From Myxococcales bacterium (GTDB lineage: Bacteria; Myxococcota_A; Polyangia; Polyangiales; Polyangiaceae), in contig JANXVA010000673.1 of the NCBI GenBank assembly GCA_025351875.1, positions 1 to 35,234 of the forward strand: a stretch of DNA of 35,234 nt, given 5' to 3'. Positions 8,093-16,230 of this stretch are shown in pieces (positions within the stretch are counted from its first letter, which is position 1; the number at the start of each line of letters is the position of its first letter). The translations under genes were made by a program, and so were the position numbers. Under the pieces are notes generated by a model, which did not search any database, was not told where the DNA came from, and saw nothing but the letters and a program-made list of their open reading frames with translations.

Positions 8093-8421
8093 GCGCGGAT
8101 CCCTACGCCGCGGCGACGTTCGAGGAGTTCTGGCCGCACTACGTGCGTCTCCACACCCGGCGAGAGACGCACGTGCTGCATGCCGTGGCGACGCTCTCGT
8201 GCCTCTCGTTGCTCGGCGCTGCGGTGCTGACGCGCACGCCGGCCCTCGTCCTGCTTGCGCCGCTCGTCGACTTTGCCATCGCGCAGGCGAGCCATCGCCT
8301 GTTCGAGGAGAACCGCACCACGCCGTGGAAGAACCAGCTCTGGCACACGCGCGCCGAGCTCCGGATGCTCCGCCTGGTGCTCACCGGACGGATGCGCGGC
8401 GAGGTGGCGCGCGTCGCCTGA
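8089..8421 (+). CDS. Mpo1-like/DUF962 membrane protein
   Basis: A 110-residue protein of the DUF962/Mpo1-like family. It has the family opening FEEFWPHYVRLHTRRETHVLHAVAT, two hydrophobic segments (about 30-50 and 50-70) and the conserved HRLFEENRTTPW. The related yeast Mpo1 is an Fe(II)-dependent dioxygenase of phytosphingosine alpha-oxidation, and the conserved histidines here (LHTRRETHVLH and HRLFEE) fit a metal site. The bacterial substrate is unknown. It starts inside the stop of the preceding glycosyltransferase (ATGA), which suggests a joint role on a lipid-linked or long-chain lipid substrate. That joint role is inferred. Confidence 0.85.
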   Translation: MSADPYAAATFEEFWPHYVRLHTRRETHVLHAVATLSCLSLLGAAVLTRTPALVLLAPLVDFAIAQASHRLFEENRTTPWKNQLWHTRAELRMLRLVLTGRMRGEVARVA

Positions 8422-8499
8422 ATCATCGTCACCGCCTTCCGACAGGATGCTTGCTTGGGAGAAGCGAGCGGTATCTCGGCTATCGTGAAGTCGCCGCCA

Positions 8500-9258
8500 A
8501 TGCCTGCCGACGAGCTCACCAGCGACGCCATCACCGGGTCCTTTCGTTTGATCCAGCGACGGCGGGGCCACCGCTTCTCCGTCGACGATCTCGCGACGGC
8601 CTGGGAAGCTGCGCGCGCCGCGCCCGAAGCGGCGCGCTTCCTCGACCTCGGCTGCGGCGTCGGCTCCGTCCTCTTGATGGTGGCTTGGCGACTGCCGGCG
8701 GCGCGCGGCTTCGGCATCGAGGCGCAAGAAGTCAGCATGGATCTCGCGCGGCGCAACGTGCACGAGAACGGGCTCGGTGAGCGTGTGAGCTTGCTGAGCG
8801 GCGATCTCCGCGAAGTGACGCGCGACTGGCCCCACGGCCCGTGCGCGCTCGTCACGGGCACGCCTCCCTACCTGCCACTGGGTACGGCTTCGGCGTCGCC
8901 CGACCCGCAGCGCGCGGCGGCTCGCATCGAGCTCCGCGGCGGGGTCGAGGATTATCTCGCCGCGGCTGCGCGCGTGCTCTCGCCGGAGGGTGTCGTCGTC
9001 TTGTGCTCCGACGGGCGCGTCCCCGAACGCGTCCTCCGCGGCGCAGAGGCGGCCAGGTTGGTTCCCGTACGGCGCGTCGACATCGTGCCGAAGGCCGGAA
9101 GACCACCCCTGTTCTCCGTGTGGACGTGCGCACGCGCGACACGCGGCGCGCTGGATCATGCCGAGGTCGTCATGCGCGACGAACGAGGGGAGCGCACCGA
9201 GGCGAGCCAGGAGATGCGGAGAGCATTTGGCCTCGACCCCCGTGAGCAGAGCTGCTGA
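8500..9258 (+). CDS. TrmN6-like SAM-dependent methyltransferase
   Basis: A 252-residue class I methyltransferase resembling tRNA1(Val) adenine-37 N6-methyltransferase (YfiC/TrmN6) and related small-molecule/RNA N6-adenine enzymes. It starts with the family opening ITGSFRLIQRRRGHRFSVDD. Motif I is FLDLGCGVGSVLLM (about 48-60), the acidic ribose binder is in GFGIEAQEVS, and the catalytic motif IV appears as TGTPPYLPLG. Here NPPY is replaced by TPPY, which is unusual for adenine-N6 enzymes. ATG 8500 gives the family start; GTG 8485 and TTG 8455 are longer alternatives. It lies 78 bp after the DUF962 gene and ends convergently with the minus-strand lipoprotein at 9328. Confidence 0.82.
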   Translation: MPADELTSDAITGSFRLIQRRRGHRFSVDDLATAWEAARAAPEAARFLDLGCGVGSVLLMVAWRLPAARGFGIEAQEVSMDLARRNVHENGLGERVSLLSGDLREVTRDWPHGPCALVTGTPPYLPLGTASASPDPQRAAARIELRGGVEDYLAAAARVLSPEGVVVLCSDGRVPERVLRGAEAARLVPVRRVDIVPKAGRPPLFSVWTCARATRGALDHAEVVMRDERGERTEASQEMRRAFGLDPREQSC

Positions 9259-9327
9259 AGCCTCGCTGGCTCAGGACCTCGCGCGCCTCGCATCGACAGT
9301 GCGCTGGCCGGTTTCGCACCGAGGAGC

Positions 9328-10410
9328 TCAGGGGAAGGTGACGTCCTCGGTGCTCGTGACGACGCCGGATGCGGACTGCGCGCGCGACGCGATGCGGTAG
9401 GTGCCGTCGGGGAGGTCGACGCCCGAGTGAGTCGGGAACGCGCAGTTCAGGTTGCTGAACGTGCCATCGGCGTTCTTTCGTCCGATGGTCACCGTGCCCT
9501 TGACCATCTGCGAGCCGCCTCCAGCCTGAACGACCTCGACGTCGTCGATCTCTAGTCGGTTCAACGTGAAGGTGTTCGTCTGGCCGGACACCGTCGCCTG
9601 GGCGACCTCGATGCCGTACGCGTTGACCGCCACCGGGGCGCGCGTTCCTTGCGGGACGACGAAGCTCGCGTTGGGTGAGCCATCCTGCTTGCGGACGAGC
9701 GCCGTCGCCGCGTAGGACTGGGCGCCGCCGCGCACGTACGTCGCCGAGCAGCTCGTCGGCGTCGGATAGGCCGGGTCGTACGCGTCGACGAGGAGCGCGA
9801 CACGCGACGTGGGCAGGACGATCTCCTTGAGCACGCCCTCCGCGACCACGGCATCGACCCGCGTCGGCTCGGCGGCGGAGTCGACGCCAACCTTGCCCGC
9901 GAGCACGAGCATCGACGCGCCCGCGGCGGCCGCCTGCCACGGTCCGCCCGCGTTCAGGTAGCCCGCGCTTCCACGCTCGGGGCTGAGATCGACACGCGTC
10001 ATTCCGAGCGTGACAGGTTCGGCGAAGCGGATGCGCAGGCCACCGAGCTGGTGCTTCGTGATCGCGCCCGCGGTGATGGTCATCGACAGCTGCTGGTTCA
10101 TGGGCCGCCCGTCCGCGAAGTCCGTCTGCACCGACTGGAGCCAGTACGATCCCGGAACCTTCTCGCTCCGATCGCCAGCCTTCATCGGCGCGTTGTCGAA
10201 GTTGAACGCACCGGCGAAACCCGTGGCGGCGAAGCCGGGCGCGACGAGGTCGAAGGCGCCGTTGCCACCCTTCGGCTTCACCTTCTTCTTGATGTCACCT
10301 TCCTGCGACTCGGCGTTCTCGCCGCCGTCGTCGGTGGGGCTGGCGCACGCGATGACCGGGAGGACGCAGGTTGCGATGAGAAGGCCAAGGAAGAGACGCG
10401 AGTGGCTCAT
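9328..10410 (-). CDS. Secreted lipoprotein of unknown function
   Basis: 360 residues beginning MSHSRLFLGLLIATCVLPVIAC with Cys22 as the lipidation site. After a short acidic linker comes KKKVKPKGG and then a long, mostly beta-strand region (residues about 50-360) without a recognised family. Paired blocks with similar organisation (residues about 60-200 and 210-360) suggest two related beta-sandwich domains. A Cys in PTSCSATY and one in SNLNCAFP could pair. The C-terminal part reads like an immunoglobulin-like or jelly-roll repeat (GVDLPDGTYRIASRAQ). The longer frame upstream to 10608 is rejected because MSHSR starts a proper signal. Single gene, convergent with the methyltransferase and divergent from the DUF4328 gene. 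Confidence 0.8.
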   Translation of the reverse strand: MSHSRLFLGLLIATCVLPVIACASPTDDGGENAESQEGDIKKKVKPKGGNGAFDLVAPGFAATGFAGAFNFDNAPMKAGDRSEKVPGSYWLQSVQTDFADGRPMNQQLSMTITAGAITKHQLGGLRIRFAEPVTLGMTRVDLSPERGSAGYLNAGGPWQAAAAGASMLVLAGKVGVDSAAEPTRVDAVVAEGVLKEIVLPTSRVALLVDAYDPAYPTPTSCSATYVRGGAQSYAATALVRKQDGSPNASFVVPQGTRAPVAVNAYGIEVAQATVSGQTNTFTLNRLEIDDVEVVQAGGGSQMVKGTVTIGRKNADGTFSNLNCAFPTHSGVDLPDGTYRIASRAQSASGVVTSTEDVTFP

Positions 10411-10574
10411 GGCCCACTCGTACGCCCCGCGCAGGCGAACCTTCCCTACATCGTACTTTCCGCGAGAGCTCGACGGCGAGCAGGCGATGCCGATCGAAAG
10501 AATGTGCGACGAGGGCGACCAGAGAGGCTCCTGGCAGGGTGACGACCTTCCCGCTACACCAAGAGACCTCCACC

Positions 10575-11264
10575 ATGAGCCCCCAACCCACCTCCGTCTG
10601 GGGATCACGCAACGCCGCGCTCGCCGCGATCGGGCTCAACGTGCTCGTCGACGGACTCCTCACCGTCATCGTCGCGGCCATCGACTTCGCTCCCGAAGGC
10701 GTGGATCAGATGCTGGTCGACGTGAGCGGAAAGCTCGCGCCGATCTCGACTCTTGGCGTCTGGATCGGCGCGCTCGGCTTCCTCCCGTGGCTCAAGGCCA
10801 CGTACGCGCGCGCGCGCTTGGTGACGGAGTCGCCAGCCCTCGAAGAGCAATGGCGTCGCGGCACGATCGTGGGTTTCTTCATCCCGTTCGTCAACCTCGT
10901 TCGCCCTTACAACGTCGTGAAGGTGCTCGACGAGGCGCTCGATCCCGATCTCGTGCCCGAGCCGGCGCCGAGGAGAGTCGAGACCGGCGCTCTCTATCGG
11001 GATGCTGCCGCCGCATTAACTCGCCCCGTCTTGAGGACCGTGAAGCACGCGCCCGTCGGCCTGTGGTGGGCATTCTGGATCGGTCGCGTGGTCGCGCAGA
11101 TCGCCGTGAGCGTCTCCCGGCCCGCCACGAACATGAAGATCGCGCTGCAAAACGGCGTCGTGTTCGGCGCTGCGCTCGCCGCCTTCGTCGTCATCTGGCG
11201 GATCTCGGAGCGTCTCCGCGAGGTCGAGCGCCGTCACGCTGCCGTGCGCGCCGAGGGTTCGTGA
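10575..11264 (+). CDS. DUF4328 family membrane protein
   Basis: A 229-residue integral membrane protein. The hydrophobic segments are near residues 10-35, 55-75, 95-115, 160-180 and 185-205. The central signature LEEQWRRGTIVGFFIPFVNLVRPYNVVKVL is typical of DUF4328 proteins, as is the downstream GLWWAFWIGRVVAQ. The molecular role of the family is unknown. ATG 10575 is used; an upstream GTG at 10539 would add 12 residues. It diverges from the lipoprotein at 10410 across 164 bp that hold no gene. Confidence 0.85.
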   Translation: MSPQPTSVWGSRNAALAAIGLNVLVDGLLTVIVAAIDFAPEGVDQMLVDVSGKLAPISTLGVWIGALGFLPWLKATYARARLVTESPALEEQWRRGTIVGFFIPFVNLVRPYNVVKVLDEALDPDLVPEPAPRRVETGALYRDAAAALTRPVLRTVKHAPVGLWWAFWIGRVVAQIAVSVSRPATNMKIALQNGVVFGAALAAFVVIWRISERLREVERRHAAVRAEGS

Positions 11265-11310
11265 GGCTACTCCGCGGGAAGAACCGCGCCGGCTCGCGGG
11301 TTCCGCGGGT

Positions 11311-11868
11311 ATGCGATACCTCGGGAGCGTGCTCGTGGTGGCGGCTCTCTCGTGCCTCGAAGCGTGTGGGAAGAGCGACGTCGCGCAGACCCTGACCTGG
11401 GAGACGGACGACGTCGCCGCCCTCGCGCGTTCCGCGCGTGAAGACAGGCTGCTCTTCGTCTACGTCGGCGCGGAATGGGACGCGTCGGCGAAGAAGCTCG
11501 AGCACGTCACGTTTGCTGACGCTCGTGTGCGGAAGGAGCTCCGGAGGTTCGTGAACCTCCACGTCGACATGACCGATGACGAGCTCCCGTCGACGGCGCG
11601 CGCGACGAAGCGGTTCAACATCGTCGGAGAGCCGGCGCTCCTCGTCCTCGCGCCGGACGGCGAGACGGAGCTCGTGCGGATCCACCAGTTCGTCCCTCCC
11701 GAAGAGCTCGTCGCCGTGCTCCGCGCGGCGCTCGCCCCGGACGCGATCCGCGCGGCACAGTTCGAGGCGGCCGCTCGCAAGCGCCTCGAGGCGCGCAGGT
11801 GGTTGACACCGAGCCCGTCTTCGCAGACGACCCTCGACCCGTGGGATACTCACCCTCGGGCGAGGTAG
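11311..11868 (+). CDS. DsbD-gamma-like thioredoxin-fold lipoprotein lacking CxxC
   Basis: 185 residues. The signal MRYLGSVLVVAALSCLEAC gives a lipidated Cys19. Residues about 35-145 follow the C-terminal (gamma) thioredoxin domain of DsbD closely: LLFVYVGAEWDASAKKLEHV, then FADARVRKELRRFV, then RFNIVGEPALLVLAPDG, with the cis-proline kept. The redox motif is lost: the family WCxxCK is WDASAK here, so both cysteines are replaced (Asp and Ala). It therefore cannot act as a thiol-disulfide exchanger by the normal mechanism. A chaperone-like, scaffold or binding role is inferred. The C-terminal 40 residues are Arg/Pro-rich. It starts 46 nt after the DUF4328 gene in the same direction and may share its transcript. 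Confidence 0.85.
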   Translation: MRYLGSVLVVAALSCLEACGKSDVAQTLTWETDDVAALARSAREDRLLFVYVGAEWDASAKKLEHVTFADARVRKELRRFVNLHVDMTDDELPSTARATKRFNIVGEPALLVLAPDGETELVRIHQFVPPEELVAVLRAALAPDAIRAAQFEAAARKRLEARRWLTPSPSSQTTLDPWDTHPRAR

Positions 11869-11911
11869 AAGAGCGAGGACGGCGGTCGGCCGAGCGTCGT
11901 AAGCTCGAGGA

Positions 11912-12583
11912 ATGAACGGGAGTCAGAATAGCTGGGTCATGAACACTCGGCTTCGTATCGCACGCCACCACCTCCTCGGTGCCACCTCGCTCGCGCTCGC
12001 GGTCGCCGCGTGCGGTCACGAGGCCAGCGCCCCTCCTCCCGCTGCCGCGCCCGTCCAGGTCGAGGTTGCTCCGGCGAAGACCCAGAGCCAGCCCACGCCC
12101 GGTGCCGCGAGCACCGGATCGACGGAGGGCTCGAAGGCCGCTGCGTCGACCACGCCGCAGAGCGATCCAGATCCGATGCCGTCGCCTGCGGCCGGCAGCA
12201 GCGCGCCCGGAGCGTCGGACCCCGCGCTCGGTCGTCCGAAGACGACGCCGTCGCTCCGGCAGGGCGCGACCACGGTGACCGGCAAGCTGCCACCCGAGGT
12301 GATCCAGCGCATCGTCCGGCAAAACTTTGGACGGTTCCGGCTCTGTTACGAGAAGGGGCTCGCGAAGAACGTGAACCTCGGCGGCCGCGTGACCGTGAAG
12401 TTCACGATCGACCCGACAGGCGCGGTCTCCCACCTCGTCGACGGTGGGTCGGACCTGTCCGACAAGGACGTGGTCGCCTGCGTCGTCCAGGCGTTCAGCA
12501 ACCTGAGCTTCCCCACGCCCGAAGGCGGCGGCACGGTCGCCGTCGCGTATCCGATCATCTTCGCGCCGGGCACCACGAAGTAG
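11912..12583 (+). CDS. AgmX/PglI C-terminal domain lipoprotein
   Basis: 223 residues. A signal region with ALAVAACG gives a predicted lipidated Cys. ATG 11912 has GAGG just upstream but at short spacing; ATG 11939 removes nine residues and gives a cleaner signal. Residues 40-115 are a Pro/Ala/Ser/Thr-rich linker. Residues about 125-220 form the AgmX/PglI or TonB-C-like domain: LPPEVIQRIVRQNFGRFRLC, GRVTVKFTIDPTGAVSHL, DVVACVVQAFSNLSFP and the final strand VAVAYPIIFAP. In myxobacteria such domains occur in gliding and TonB-like energy-transduction proteins. Two Cys (RLCYEK and VVACVV) are typical of this family and may form a disulfide. Being a lipoprotein without an N-terminal membrane anchor, it is likelier a periplasmic partner than a true TonB. 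It lies 70 bp before a Ser/Thr kinase. Confidence 0.85.
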   Translation: MNGSQNSWVMNTRLRIARHHLLGATSLALAVAACGHEASAPPPAAAPVQVEVAPAKTQSQPTPGAASTGSTEGSKAAASTTPQSDPDPMPSPAAGSSAPGASDPALGRPKTTPSLRQGATTVTGKLPPEVIQRIVRQNFGRFRLCYEKGLAKNVNLGGRVTVKFTIDPTGAVSHLVDGGSDLSDKDVVACVVQAFSNLSFPTPEGGGTVAVAYPIIFAPGTTK

Positions 12584-12653
12584 CGGACGCGCTCGAAGAG
12601 GAACGCTGACGCAACGACCTCGCGCGGTCGGCGGTGATAACCTCCCGGAGAAG

Positions 12654-13676
12654 ATGGCCGACGACCAACTCGGGCAAGTCCTCGGCGGAAAGTGGCGGAT
12701 CGAGTCGTTGCTCGGCAACGGCGCCACCTCGATCGTCTATCTCGCGACCGACGTGACGGGAGGAGGGAAGGGCGCGCTCAAGCTCTTTCACCGCGAGCTC
12801 GCGCGCCACCCCAAGATCCTCAAGCTGCTCCTTGCCGAGGCTCGCCTCGTCGCCGCCATCGACCATCCCGGGACCGTGAAGGTGCTCGACGACGGGCTGA
12901 CGGCGGACTCCGCATTCATCGTCTTCGAGGTCCTCGTCGGCGAGTCGCTCGACGATCTCCGCCAGGCGCGAGGCGGTCGCGTTCCCCTCGGCGAGATGAT
13001 GCCCATCGGCGACGCCGTGATGGATGCGCTCTCCGCGGTCCATCGTGCGGGTGTCGTGCACCGCGATCTGAAGCCCGCCAACATCCATATCCTGGTGGGA
13101 GGCGGCGTGAAGCTGCTCGACTTCGGCTTTGCGAAGCTGCGCGGCTACACCGCCGACGCCGCGCAGGACGTCGTCGGTACCGCGTCTTTCATGCCCCCCG
13201 AGCAAGCGCTCGGGCTCACGAAGAAGGTGGATGCTCGGAGCGACGTGTGGTCGATCGGCGCGACGCTCTTCTTCTGTCTCTCGGGGCAGTCCGTGCACAT
13301 CGGCAAGCACCTCGACGCGATGCTTCTCGCGAGCGCGCAGGTGAAGCCTCGCTCGCTCGCGGACGCCGCGCCGGAGCTCCCGAGCCAGGTCGTGGCGGTC
13401 GTCGATCGCGCGTTGCTGTACCCCAAGGCCGAGCGCTGGCCCGACGTCGCAGCGATGCGCACGGCGTGGCAAGCGGCCCATCCCCACTGGCTGCCGCCGC
13501 TTCCGCCGCCGAAGTTCGCGGCGGACCCGACGTTCCTCGCCGAGTCCGATCTGCTCGAAGACGAGGAGTCACACGCGAGCGAGGGCGCGCTCTTCGATCC
13601 GCGCAAGGACCTCTTCGATTCGGTGAAGCCTCGCCCCCAGAAGCCTTCACGACTGCCGACGAAGAAGAAGCCGTAG
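12654..13676 (+). CDS. Soluble Ser/Thr protein kinase
   Basis: A 340-residue Hanks-type kinase with all key motifs. Gly-rich loop LGNGATSIVY (about 20-29), catalytic Lys in GALKLFHR, alphaC Glu in AEARLVA, catalytic loop HRDLKPANIH (about 140), metal-binding DFG in LLDFGFAK, and activation/P+1 segment GTASFMPPEQ. SDVWSIGATLFFCLSG is the F-helix. The C-terminal 55 residues are Pro-rich then acidic, then basic (KPSRLPTKKKP). There is no transmembrane segment or sensor domain, so it is a cytosolic kinase that must be controlled by partners. The start is ATG 12654, with GGAG about 6 nt upstream. It lies downstream of the AgmX-domain lipoprotein in the same orientation. Substrates are unknown. Confidence 0.95.
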   Translation: MADDQLGQVLGGKWRIESLLGNGATSIVYLATDVTGGGKGALKLFHRELARHPKILKLLLAEARLVAAIDHPGTVKVLDDGLTADSAFIVFEVLVGESLDDLRQARGGRVPLGEMMPIGDAVMDALSAVHRAGVVHRDLKPANIHILVGGGVKLLDFGFAKLRGYTADAAQDVVGTASFMPPEQALGLTKKVDARSDVWSIGATLFFCLSGQSVHIGKHLDAMLLASAQVKPRSLADAAPELPSQVVAVVDRALLYPKAERWPDVAAMRTAWQAAHPHWLPPLPPPKFAADPTFLAESDLLEDEESHASEGALFDPRKDLFDSVKPRPQKPSRLPTKKKP

Positions 13677-13861
13677 GAGGCGGCGCGATCCACCTCATGG
13701 TCCCCGCGTCGAGGCTCGATCACCTCGGTCCGATGGGCGTGAGCGACGCGGCAGTCCAGCGTGAGAGGAATCTGCCCGTGGCACCGGAAGAAGCCAGGGT
13801 GAGGCGAGTCGGGTGAGCCTCAGGGCTCGTGTCGGCGCAGTTGCTGCTTGGTGGGAGGTTC

Positions 13862-14782
13862 ATGTCGCCTGTCCTGGCCCGCAACCTCCTCGTCTCGCTC
13901 GGCACTGCATGGCTCATCGCGTGTGGCGGCGAAGTCAGCGAGGAGACGAACGCCTCCGAGGATGCGCTCGGCGAATCCCAGACTCGCGGGTTCGTCACGC
14001 CCAGCCTCGCGCTCGCGGACGAACAACGTCTCTTCGCCCGCTACGCGCACCTCGATCCGGCGAGAGTGATCCCCGACAACCTCCTCCTCGACACCGTCGC
14101 GATGTTCGACGCGAACGCGTCGCGACTCCTCAACAAGGGGCACGTGGCGATCGTGGATTTTGCGAAGCCCTCCGGGAAAAAGCGCTTCTACGACCTCGAC
14201 ATGCAGACTGGGGCTGTCGTCACGCACGCGGTCGCGCACGGCTCGGGCAGCGAGAGCGGCAGCGGCTACTCGACCAGGTTCAGTGACACGAACAACTCGC
14301 ACATGTCGTCGCTCGGGTTCGTCGTGACCGGTTCGACCTTCGACGGCGAGCACGGTCGATCGCTCCTGCTCTTCGGGCTCTCGCCGACGAACGCGCACAT
14401 GCGCGCGAGGGACATCATCATTCATAGCGCGGCCTACGTCAGCGAGAGCTCGTCCCGCCAGGGCAACTCGTGGGGCTGCTTCGCGCTCGATCCGCGCGTG
14501 AAGGACCAGGTCGTGACTCATCTCGTGAACGGCGCGCTCCTCTACGCGGGGCTCGGAAAGCCCAACGTCGGGGCGCGTCCGACCGCGGAGGGCCAACCCA
14601 TGCCCGCGCCTCTGCCCGACCAGGATGCGGAGGCGCCGTCGGCGTGCGCCGGCGACGGAGCGTGCAATCCAGGCAACGGAGGCTCGGGGCGGATCTGCGT
14701 CGGCGGGACGTGCACGCCTGGCTGTCGTACGAACGCCCAGTGTCCGGGAACGACCACGTGTGAGAGCGGCATGTGCCGCTGA
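13862..14782 (+). CDS. L,D-transpeptidase-like (YkuD_2) lipoprotein with Cys-rich tail
   Basis: 306 residues from ATG 13862, preceded by GGGAGG at 13853-13858. The signal ends LIACGG, so it is probably a lipoprotein. Residues about 80-240 match the murein L,D-transpeptidase catalytic domain family (PF13645): HVAIVDFAKPSGKKRFYDLD, then VAHGSGSESG, NNSHMSSLGFVVTG, RDIIIHSAAYVS, and the Cys-containing SRQGNSWGCFALDPR. The His of IIIHSA and the Cys of SWGC are the expected catalytic pair. A Pro-rich linker (245-260) leads to a 49-residue tail with eight Cys spaced exactly as in the 3D-domain lipoprotein at 6.1 kb. An in-frame start at 13829 is upstream of the ribosome binding site and less likely. 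It probably acts on peptidoglycan cross-links from the outer membrane. Confidence 0.92.
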   Translation: MSPVLARNLLVSLGTAWLIACGGEVSEETNASEDALGESQTRGFVTPSLALADEQRLFARYAHLDPARVIPDNLLLDTVAMFDANASRLLNKGHVAIVDFAKPSGKKRFYDLDMQTGAVVTHAVAHGSGSESGSGYSTRFSDTNNSHMSSLGFVVTGSTFDGEHGRSLLLFGLSPTNAHMRARDIIIHSAAYVSESSSRQGNSWGCFALDPRVKDQVVTHLVNGALLYAGLGKPNVGARPTAEGQPMPAPLPDQDAEAPSACAGDGACNPGNGGSGRICVGGTCTPGCRTNAQCPGTTTCESGMCR

Positions 14783-14918
14783 CCCGAGCATCGCCGAAGT
14801 AGGTCAGGGAGTTGCTCGACTAGCGGGCAGGAGCGACGGAGAGAACGTACGGCGAACCGAGCGCGCCGGCGCCGACGAAGGATGGGCGAACGTCGATGGC
14901 TGGCAAGAGGGTTTCGCG

Positions 14919-14999
14919 GTGAGCAATGCCCTGTTCGCAGTCGTCTATTACGCGGTGGTGCGGTTCGGCATCGACAAGCTCGTCGCCTTGAAGCTCTGA
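14919..14999 (+). CDS. Possible 26-residue membrane peptide or gene remnant
   Basis: GTG 14919 preceded by GAGGG (14907-14911) opens MSNALFAVVYYAVVRFGIDK, a hydrophobic peptide with strong GC3, ending at TGA 14999. The frame stays open upstream (GWANVDGWQEGFAV). It could be the end of a lost gene or a small membrane peptide. The remainder of the gap 14783-15027 shows nothing else. Confidence 0.2.
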   Translation: MSNALFAVVYYAVVRFGIDKLVALKL

Positions 15000-15027
15000 T
15001 CGGGGCGCCACCTGCTACTCTCGTGGA

Positions 15028-16227
15028 GTGGTGCGCCGTTTCAGCGGTCGGATGTGGGCGGCGGCGCTCGTCTCGCTCGCCTCGAATGGCTGTGGCGACC
15101 TGAAGATCGCTCATTCGCAGATCGGTGACGGCGACCCTTCGTCGGCGGGGAACGACGGCGGGACCGACGCGACGAGCACGACCGCCGACGGCGGCGGGAC
15201 ACCAAGCGATGCGATGAGCCCTCCTGCGCAGCGCCCCGTCTATGCCGACGTGCAGGCCACGCTCGAGGCCAAGCGTTTTGCGGGGCCCACGACGGGCACG
15301 GGCGCGCGCGGCCACTGCACGCCCTCGTATTTCCTGTGGGTCAACGTCGACAACTCGGTCCACTCGTGGCGCGGCACGACGAAGGCGCGCATCGACTACG
15401 GGTTCACCGACAACGGCTACCACTCGTACCTGTTCCCGTCGGACGTCTATTTCACGGTCGAGCGGCCGTTCATCTTCGTCGACGTCTACCGCATGGATGC
15501 CGCGAACGTGCTGGTCTCGTCGGTCCCGTACTCGGAGAACTTCGCCTCGGTGAGTGACGGCGTCATCCTCCTCGATCAGAAGATTGACGGTGCCGATCTC
15601 GGCGGGACCAAGGTTCGCCGCTGGAACGCGACTTCGATGATGACGGAGGACATCACGGGAGTCCTCGCCACGCGTGAGTCGCCGTCGAGCTTCGTCAACG
15701 ACACGCTCGTCATTCCGGGCGCCAAGGACGCGCCTTACCTGTTCCACATCGTGGACGTCGCGAAGAAGACGTCGACCGCAGTGATGTTCAGCAACGGGAA
15801 CCTGGTCGTGCAGACAGAGGCGAGCCCCGACGGCCTCCTCGTCGCGTACGTGGCTGGCGGCGGCGGGGCGCAGCTGCGCCTCTACAAGGGCAACCTCGAC
15901 AACGCCGCTTCGCGCGTCGAGCTCGGTTCCGAGATCGCGGCGCTGCCGCCGTACTTCGACGATCCGCCGACGACGGGTCAGGAGCACGACTTTCGACCGA
16001 CGATCGCGATGTGGGGCAAGAAGCTTCTGTTCGCGACCGACTACGGGATCTGGTCGTACGATCTCGCGAGCAAGGCGCTCACGCCGGTCCAGCTCACCGC
16101 GAACAAGCTGTCGGGCGGCCCGAACCTGATGTGCGTGATGCGCTCTGCAGGTCTCCTCGTCTACCGGATGAACAACGACCCCAACAACCAGGTCTGGGCC
16201 GTCCCGCTCACCGCGCTCTTCCCCTGA
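15028..16227 (+). CDS. Large secreted lipoprotein, WD/propeller-like
   Basis: 399 residues from a GTG start. A signal MVRRFSGRMWAAALVSLASN precedes GCGD, with Cys near residue 22 as a possible lipidation site. ATG 15052 would give a shorter signal. Residues 30-70 are a Gly/Asp/Thr-rich linker typical of myxobacterial lipoproteins. The rest is beta-rich with repeated strand patterns (for example DGLLVAYVAGGGGAQLRLYKG and KLLFATDYGIWSYDLASKAL). This resembles TolB/WD-type propeller blades that report a value, but I cannot assign a family. A Cys in GHCTPSYF and one in NLMCVMRS may pair. It ends tail-to-tail with the GST remnant, 3 nt away. Confidence 0.8.
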   Translation: MVRRFSGRMWAAALVSLASNGCGDLKIAHSQIGDGDPSSAGNDGGTDATSTTADGGGTPSDAMSPPAQRPVYADVQATLEAKRFAGPTTGTGARGHCTPSYFLWVNVDNSVHSWRGTTKARIDYGFTDNGYHSYLFPSDVYFTVERPFIFVDVYRMDAANVLVSSVPYSENFASVSDGVILLDQKIDGADLGGTKVRRWNATSMMTEDITGVLATRESPSSFVNDTLVIPGAKDAPYLFHIVDVAKKTSTAVMFSNGNLVVQTEASPDGLLVAYVAGGGGAQLRLYKGNLDNAASRVELGSEIAALPPYFDDPPTTGQEHDFRPTIAMWGKKLLFATDYGIWSYDLASKALTPVQLTANKLSGGPNLMCVMRSAGLLVYRMNNDPNNQVWAVPLTALFP

Positions 16228-16230
16228 GTC

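Noticed and set aside
12555..13487. A 310-residue minus-strand frame over the Ser/Thr kinase
   Set aside because: The plus strand carries all kinase motifs, so this is a shadow.
14820..15011. A 63-residue minus-strand frame between two lipoprotein genes
   Set aside because: No signal, motif or ribosome binding site; the plus frame there has better codon use, though it too is weak.
14542..15987. A 481-residue minus-strand frame over the L,D-transpeptidase tail and the next lipoprotein
   Set aside because: It spans two real plus-strand genes and is Arg/Asp/Val-rich without any domain.
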